Source: Frankiales bacterium (GTDB lineage: Bacteria > Actinomycetota > Actinomycetes > Mycobacteriales > SCTD01). From it: a DNA stretch of 30,996 nucleotides. Shown one piece after another: positions 28,220 through 30,996 of the stretch (positions are counted from its first letter, which is position 1; each line of letters starts with the position of its first letter). The position numbers and the translations under genes are program-made. Below the pieces are notes generated by a model. The model had not been told where the DNA came from. It saw nothing but the letters and a program-made list of their open reading frames with translations, and made no database searches. Location: the NCBI GenBank assembly GCA_025464915.1, contig JAODNF010000174.1, positions 1 to 30,996 of the forward strand. The letters are read 5' to 3'.

Positions 28220-28478
28220 TAGCCGCACTGCGCGCAGGACGCGCCGGCACCACCGCCGGAGCGGTCCGCACAGCGGGTACGACCCGGGCGCGCGATCTGA
28301 TCGCGTGCTGTCGCCGTACCGCCTGACGGGCGTGCGCCCCTGAGCGCGAGTCCTGAGCGCGGAGGGCGCACAGATCGGGCACGGCGCACGAACAGGTGTT
28401 GCCGTTCGGTCTCACGTGTCGTCAAGATGGCGGCGGAGCACGAGCCGGAGACCCCGGGAGCTCCGGAGGAGTCGCCCC
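28220..28478. other. 259-bp intergenic region with inverted and direct repeats
   Basis: No gene was found here. It contains CGCGATC-T-GATCGCG at 28291-28305, a near-perfect 15-bp palindrome, and a larger hairpin at 28332-28371 with perfect 8-bp arms GTGCGCCC and GGGCGCAC. The loop of the latter carries two direct copies of CCTGAGCGCG (28339-28348 and 28352-28361, 13 bp apart). Either could terminate the upstream gene or be a regulator site for the 2-oxoacid dehydrogenase operon. There is a possible ribosome site GGAGGA at 28465-28470 for the next gene. Confidence 0.5.
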
Positions 28479-29582
28479 GTGACCGTCCTGCCCGAGGCGA
28501 GCACTCCGCTCGTGCAGCTGCTGACACCGGAGGGCGAGCGGCTGCACCACCCCGACTACGACGTCGACCTGAGCGACGACGAGTACCGCGCGTTCTACCG
28601 GGACCTGGTCCTCGTCCGGCGCATCGACGCAGAGGCGACGGCTCTCCAGCGGCAGGGTGAGCTCGGGCTGTGGGCCCCGCTGGCCGGGCAGGAGGCGGCG
28701 CAGGTGGGCAGCGGCCGGGCGCTGCGGCCGCAGGACTTCGCGTTCCCGACCTACCGCGAGCACGGCGTCGCCTGGTGCAAGGGCGTCGACCCGCTGACGC
28801 TGCTCGGGCTGTTTCGCGGCGCGAGCAACGGCGGGTGGGACCCGCAGGAGAAGCGGTTCCAGCTCTACACGATCGTCATCGGCTCGCAGACGCTGCACGC
28901 CACGGGCTACGCGATGGGGATCCTCAAGGACGGGGCGGTCGGTGACGCCGACGGCGAGGCGGTCATCGCGTACTTCGGCGACGGCGCCTCGAGCCAGGGC
29001 GACGTCAACGAGGCGTTCGTCTGGTCCGCGGCCTACCACGTGCCGATCGTCTTCTTCTGCCAGAACAACCAGTGGGGCATCAGCACGCCGACGTCGACGC
29101 AGTCGCGCATCCCGCTCTACAAGCGGGCCGAGGGCTTCGGCTTCCCCGGCGTGCGCGTCGACGGCAACGACGTGCTCGCGTCGTACGCCGTGACGCGGGC
29201 CGCGCTCGACGCGGCCCGCACGGGACAGGGCCCGACCCTCATTGAGGCGTTCACCTACCGGATGGGCGCGCACACCACGTCGGACGACCCGACGCGCTAC
29301 CGGCTGTCGAGCGACCTCGAGGCCTGGAAGCTCAAGGACCCGCTGGAGCGGATGAAGTCCTTCCTGTTCAAGCAGCAGCTGGCGGACGCGACGTTCATCG
29401 AGTCGGTCGAGGCCGATGCCGACGCGCTCGCCGCCCGGATCCGCAAGGGCTGCCTCGAGATGCCCGACCCCGACCCGCTCTCGATGTTCGACGACGTCTA
29501 CGCGGAGCAGACGGTGCTGCTGGAGGAGCAGCGCGAGGAGCTGGGGACCTATCTCGCCGGCTTCGTGGGAGGGGGGCACTGA
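28479..29582 (+). CDS. Branched-chain 2-oxoacid dehydrogenase E1 alpha subunit
   Basis: This 367-residue thiamine-diphosphate enzyme subunit is assigned the start GTG 28479, because GGAGGA lies 8 nt before it; a longer reading from 28416 has no such site. It decarboxylates 2-oxo acids as an alpha2beta2 E1. The TPP/Mg motif runs from GDGA (167-170) to NNQWGIS (196-202), and FPTYREHG (89-96) and IGSQTLHATG (134-143) are active-site blocks. The mixture of motifs (LGLFRGASNGGW, RMGAHTTSDDPTRYR) matches actinobacterial branched-chain dehydrogenases related to M. tuberculosis Rv2497c, which is also 367 residues as I recall, better than AceE-type pyruvate enzymes. It overlaps the E1 beta start (TGATG). 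Substrate preference cannot be fixed from sequence alone. Confidence 0.9.
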   Translation: MTVLPEASTPLVQLLTPEGERLHHPDYDVDLSDDEYRAFYRDLVLVRRIDAEATALQRQGELGLWAPLAGQEAAQVGSGRALRPQDFAFPTYREHGVAWCKGVDPLTLLGLFRGASNGGWDPQEKRFQLYTIVIGSQTLHATGYAMGILKDGAVGDADGEAVIAYFGDGASSQGDVNEAFVWSAAYHVPIVFFCQNNQWGISTPTSTQSRIPLYKRAEGFGFPGVRVDGNDVLASYAVTRAALDAARTGQGPTLIEAFTYRMGAHTTSDDPTRYRLSSDLEAWKLKDPLERMKSFLFKQQLADATFIESVEADADALAARIRKGCLEMPDPDPLSMFDDVYAEQTVLLEEQREELGTYLAGFVGGGH

Positions 29583-30553
29583 TGCAGCTCACGCTTGCCA
29601 AGGCGCTCAACGAGGGGCTCCGCGCCGCGATGGAGCGCGACCCCAAGGTCGTCCTGCTCGGGGAGGACATCGGCAAGCTCGGCGGCGTCTTCCGCGTCAC
29701 GGACGGTCTGCAGAAGGACTTCGGTGAGGCCCGGGTCTTCGACACGCCGCTGGCCGAGTCGGGCATCGTCGGCACGGCGATCGGTCTCGCGATGCGCGGC
29801 TACCGGCCGGTGTGCGAGATCCAGTTCGACGGCTTCGTCTACCCGGCCTACGACCAGATCGTCAGCCAGCTCGCGAAGATGCACGCGCGCTCCAAGGGGT
29901 CGGTCGCGATGCCCGTCGTCATCCGCATCCCCTACGGCGGCGGCATCGGCGCGGTCGAGCACCACAGCGAGTCGCCCGAGGGCTACTTCGTGCACACCGC
30001 CGGGCTGAAGGTCGTGTCGCCGTCGAACCCGGCCGACGCGTACTTCATGATCCAGCAGGCCATCGCCTCGAACGACCCGATCGTGTTCTTCGAGCCCAAG
30101 CGGCGGTACTGGGAGAAGGCCGACGTCGACACCGACGCCACGCCGGATCCCCTGTGGGCAAGCCGGATCGCCCGCGCCGGGAGCGACCTGACGCTCGTCG
30201 CCTACGGGCCGATGGTGAAGACCTGCCTCGACGCGGCCGCGGCCGCGGAGGAGGAGGGCCGCTCGATCGAGGTCGTCGACCTGCGGACGGTCTCGCCCCT
30301 CGACTTCGACACGATCCGGGAGTCGGTACGACGGACGCGACGGGCCGTCGTCGTGCACGAGGCGCCCCGGACGCTGGGTGTCGGGTCGGAGATCGCGGCG
30401 CGGCTCTCGGAGGAGCTCTACTACGAGATGGAGGCCCCGGTGCTGCGGGTGACCGGGTTCGACATCCCCTACCCGCCCTCGCGGGTCGAGGAGGAGTACC
30501 TGCCCGACCTCGACCGGGTGCTGCACGCCGTCGACCGAAGCCTGGCCTACTGA
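29582..30553 (+). CDS. Branched-chain 2-oxoacid dehydrogenase E1 beta subunit
   Basis: This 323-residue protein starts at ATG 29582, sharing a base with the E1 alpha stop. It has the transketolase-type fold: VVLLGEDIGKLGGVFRVTDG near residues 22-41, the catalytic-side segment DTPLAESGIVGTAIG, FDGFVYPAYDQIVSQ, and the family block GGGIGAVEHHSESPEG, which supplies the E1 beta His residues. FFEPKRRYW is typical of branched-chain rather than pyruvate E1 beta. The C-terminal transketolase domain (about 190-323) contains LRTVSPLDFDTI. It forms the E1 heterotetramer with the preceding gene. Its TGA overlaps the E2 ATG, so all three subunits are translationally coupled. Confidence 0.93.
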   Translation: MQLTLAKALNEGLRAAMERDPKVVLLGEDIGKLGGVFRVTDGLQKDFGEARVFDTPLAESGIVGTAIGLAMRGYRPVCEIQFDGFVYPAYDQIVSQLAKMHARSKGSVAMPVVIRIPYGGGIGAVEHHSESPEGYFVHTAGLKVVSPSNPADAYFMIQQAIASNDPIVFFEPKRRYWEKADVDTDATPDPLWASRIARAGSDLTLVAYGPMVKTCLDAAAAAEEEGRSIEVVDLRTVSPLDFDTIRESVRRTRRAVVVHEAPRTLGVGSEIAARLSEELYYEMEAPVLRVTGFDIPYPPSRVEEEYLPDLDRVLHAVDRSLAY

Positions 30554-30996
30554 TGAGCCGGCTACGCGACTTCGTGCTGCCCGACCTCGGTGAGGGCCTC
30601 ACCGAGGGCGAGATCCTGCAGTGGCTGGTCGCGGTGGGGGACACCGTGACCCTCAACCAGCCGATCGTCGAGGTGGAGACCGCCAAGGCCGAGGTCGAGA
30701 TCCCCTCGCCGTTCGCCGGCGTCGTCACGGCCCTTCACCGGCAGGCAGGCGAGGTCGTCGACGTCGGCGCGGTCATCATCAGCTTCGACACCGAGCCCGG
30801 CGCTGGTCCGCTCGACCTGGTGCCCGACCCGCCGAGGGCCGAGGGCGCCCTCATCGGCGAGGTCGGTGCCAACGGGCGCACCGCCACCCTCGTCGGCTAC
30901 GGCCCGCGGTCCGGGCCGTCCAAGCGCCGGGCGCGCACCGACTCACCCGCCCCCGTCGTCGCGCACGCGGAGCTGCCGCTGCCCGAGACGGCTGCC
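30553..30996 (+). CDS. Dihydrolipoamide acyltransferase E2 (partial, lipoyl domain)
   Basis: The gene starts at ATG 30553 and runs off the right edge after 148 codons. The N-terminal lipoyl domain (about residues 5-80) has FVLPDLGEGLTEGEI and the lipoyl site VETAKAEVEIPSPFAGVV, with Lys45 as the modified residue. A Pro/Ala/Arg-rich linker follows (KRRARTDSPAPVVAHAEL). The peripheral-subunit-binding and catalytic domains lie outside the window. It carries the acyl group from E1 to coenzyme A in the 2-oxoacid dehydrogenase complex. The single lipoyl domain fits branched-chain E2 enzymes. Confidence 0.93.
   Translation, partial: MSRLRDFVLPDLGEGLTEGEILQWLVAVGDTVTLNQPIVEVETAKAEVEIPSPFAGVVTALHRQAGEVVDVGAVIISFDTEPGAGPLDLVPDPPRAEGALIGEVGANGRTATLVGYGPRSGPSKRRARTDSPAPVVAHAELPLPETAA

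Noticed and set aside
26477..28228. Minus-strand extension of the BNR protein frame through the SRPBCC and Pro-rich genes (to 1333 codons)
   Set aside because: The BNR protein has a good signal peptide and ribosome site at ATG 26476; the upstream extension is low-complexity and runs antisense to two credible genes.

Overview
This is about 31 kb of very GC-rich bacterial DNA with tight, overlapping genes, many GTG starts and strong G/C bias at third codon positions. Together with mycofactocin genes, an HTTM/DUF5819 pair, an LAxTG-type surface protein and a mycobacterial-style branched-chain keto-acid dehydrogenase, this points to an actinobacterium. I cannot name the genus.

Layout. Positions 1-2680 (minus strand) hold an apparent four-gene run: a SCO6745-family protein, a DUF5819-like membrane protein, an HTTM membrane protein, and an SDR dehydrogenase cut by the left edge. 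A divergent TetR repressor and a GNAT acetyltransferase follow (2725-3758). Then come a MacB/FtsX-type ABC exporter (minus, 3761-7038), a class C beta-lactamase-like serine hydrolase (plus, 7109-8284) and a YbhN-like membrane protein (minus, 8295-9182).

The centrepiece is a mycofactocin locus at 9277-21357. A divergent TetR regulator (MftR) faces an 11-gene, almost fully overlapping operon: the 40-residue precursor mftA, mftB, radical-SAM mftC, two different FadH/OYE/TMADH-type iron-sulfur flavoproteins, an ETF alpha subunit, a FixC-like quinone oxidoreductase, a FixX-like ferredoxin, an ETF beta subunit, mftE, an SDR with the mycofactocin-type insertion, and glycosyltransferase mftF. No mftD (FMN enzyme of the lactate-dehydrogenase type) and no mftG (GMC enzyme) lie in the window; the flavoprotein/ETF/FixCX module sits directly after mftC, where mftD usually lies. 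My inference is that the cofactor is made from MftA by MftB/C/E/F, is reduced by the SDR, and may be reoxidised or completed by a TMADH-like chain: flavoprotein to ETF to FixCX to quinone. That redox chain is the most interesting system here. The component families have been seen near mycofactocin genes in other genomes, but to my knowledge their function has not been established.

To the right lie a secreted protein with a LysM-like tail (minus), a BluB-CobT fusion for the lower ligand of cobalamin (minus), a large secreted BNR/sialidase-like protein with an LAATG sorting signal (minus), an SRPBCC protein (plus), a proline/threonine-rich repeat protein (plus), and the start of a branched-chain 2-oxoacid dehydrogenase operon (E1 alpha, E1 beta, and the lipoyl domain of E2, cut by the right edge). 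I saw no rRNA, tRNA, CRISPR array or insertion sequence.
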